6,980 bases of DNA from a bacterium HR27 (lineage in GTDB: Bacteria > Chloroflexota > Chloroflexia > Thermomicrobiales > Thermomicrobiaceae), in assembly GCA_002898975.1 (NCBI GenBank), contig BEID01000067.1, forward strand, positions 1 to 6,980, in the 5' to 3' direction. The notes under the pieces are model-generated. The model was not told the origin of the DNA. It ran no database searches and saw only the letters and a program-made list of their open reading frames with translations. Every line of letters begins with the position of its first letter. Within the stretch, counting starts at the first letter, position 1. A program made the position numbers and the translations under genes. Below are positions 6,780 to 6,980 of this stretch, in pieces.

Positions 6780-6812
6780 GCCATGCGGTGCGTCGACGCA
6801 CCGCATGGCGAC
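6777..6812 (+). terminator. Large palindrome after the SDR gene, candidate transcription terminator
   Basis: Bases 6780-6794 are the exact reverse complement of 6795-6809, a perfect 30-base palindrome with no spacer and GTCGAC at its centre. Three more pairs (one G-U) extend it to 6777-6812. It lies 20 bases after the SDR stop codon. No T run follows on either strand, so it is not a textbook intrinsic terminator, although a helix this stable in a gap between convergent genes is most simply explained as one. Confidence 0.5.
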
Positions 6813-6820
6813 AAACGGCA

Positions 6821-6846
6821 AGAGCGCGGTCGAGCGACCGCGCTCT
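6821..6846 (-). terminator. Hairpin downstream of tRNA-Asp, candidate terminator
   Basis: An 11-base-pair stem (6821-6831 with 6836-6846) closes on the loop GAGC; the core arms are GAGCGCGGTC and GACCGCGCTC. It lies seven bases beyond the tRNA 3' end, and on the minus strand it is followed by TTGCCGTTTGT, a weak T-rich tract. This fits an intrinsic terminator for the tRNA transcript, and it may also stop read-through from the SDR side. Confidence 0.6.
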
Positions 6847-6853
6847 CGATCAG

Positions 6854-6927
6854 CGGAAGCGACGGGATTCGAACCCGTGATCTCGGCCTTGACAGGGCCG
6901 CGTGTTAGGCCTCTACACCACGCCTCC
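6854..6927 (-). tRNA. tRNA-Asp (anticodon GUC)
   Basis: A full cloverleaf folds on the minus strand. The acceptor stem is GGAGGCG with CGCTTCC (one G-U pair), then TG at positions 8-9, a D stem GTGT/ACAC with loop AGAGGCCTA, an anticodon stem CGGCC/GGCCG with loop CTGTCAA, variable loop AGATC, and a T stem ACGGG/CCCGT with loop TTCGAAT. The anticodon GTC is at 6891-6893 on the plus strand as GAC. The discriminator base is G73, an aspartate identity element. The 3' CCA is not encoded (CTG follows), so it must be added by the tRNA nucleotidyltransferase. The length is 74 bases. The gene is convergent with the SDR gene and has its own promoter upstream. Confidence 0.96.
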
Positions 6928-6943
6928 GCGTTGTCACGCCAAG

Positions 6944-6973
6944 AGTATGGCATATCCATGCCGTCTTTGTCAA
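6944..6973 (-). promoter_or_regulatory. Sigma-70-type promoter of tRNA-Asp
   Basis: On the minus strand TTGACA (6968-6973) is a perfect -35 box, separated by 18 bases from CATACT (6944-6949), a four-of-six -10 box. The predicted start near 6937 leaves about ten leader bases before the mature tRNA 5' end at 6927. The spacer contains a small inverted repeat, GGCAT/ATGCC (6949-6953 and 6958-6962), possibly chance. Confidence 0.65.
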
Positions 6974-6980
6974 GGTTGAC

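Noticed and set aside
5683..6801. Long minus-strand open frame opposite the SDR gene
   Set aside because: It is antisense to a clear SDR gene, crosses the uxuA leader and has a low-complexity Arg/Thr/Ser-rich translation with no family motif; this is a high-GC shadow.
6852..6929. Alternative tRNA ends with acceptor stem GCGGAGG/CTTCCGC
   Set aside because: This frame also pairs but puts C at position 8 and disrupts the D and T stem numbering. The frame shifted by two bases gives T8 and G73 as expected for tRNA-Asp.

Overview
The window is GC-rich, densely coding bacterial DNA holding seven protein genes (one cut by the left edge, one broken by a frameshift) and one tRNA gene. The high GC, the thermophile-like arginine- and proline-rich proteins and the tRNA without an encoded CCA end suggest a GC-rich thermophilic lineage. 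My best guess is Chloroflexota, class Thermomicrobia. This is inferred from sequence style and not proven.

Layout. Bases 2-1036 (+) carry most of metK (S-adenosylmethionine synthetase). It is followed after 18 bases by an NAD(P)-dependent sugar-nucleotide reductase at 1055-2017 (+) that most resembles GDP-6-deoxy-4-keto-mannose reductase (Rmd). A formyltransferase-family gene at 1975-2904 (-) runs into it tail to tail, overlapping its last 43 bases. It is divergent from a small yggX-type iron-trafficking gene at 2970-3278 (+), and yggX converges on an ATP-grasp ligase resembling L-amino acid ligases at 3300-4562 (-).

Upstream of the ligase on the same strand is a mannonate dehydratase (uxuA-like) at 4663-5720 (-), split by what looks like the loss of one base near 4965. 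A 250-base divergent region with two inverted repeats separates it from an SDR oxidoreductase at 5971-6756 (+). UxuA plus an SDR is the expected pair for the mannonate/fructuronate step of hexuronate catabolism, but the SDR's substrate cannot be read from sequence. The right end holds strong hairpins between the SDR gene and a convergent tRNA-Asp(GUC) gene at 6854-6927 (-), which has a recognisable promoter at 6944-6973.

Apart from the possible uxuA/SDR pair, the neighbours do not form one obvious pathway. The points most worth a second look are the frameshift in an otherwise intact uxuA, the three-copy 11-base element that could form competing hairpins after the SDR gene, the formyltransferase and ATP-grasp ligase of unknown substrate, and a YggX homologue in a genome that does not look proteobacterial. 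I saw no CRISPR array, insertion sequence or defence system.
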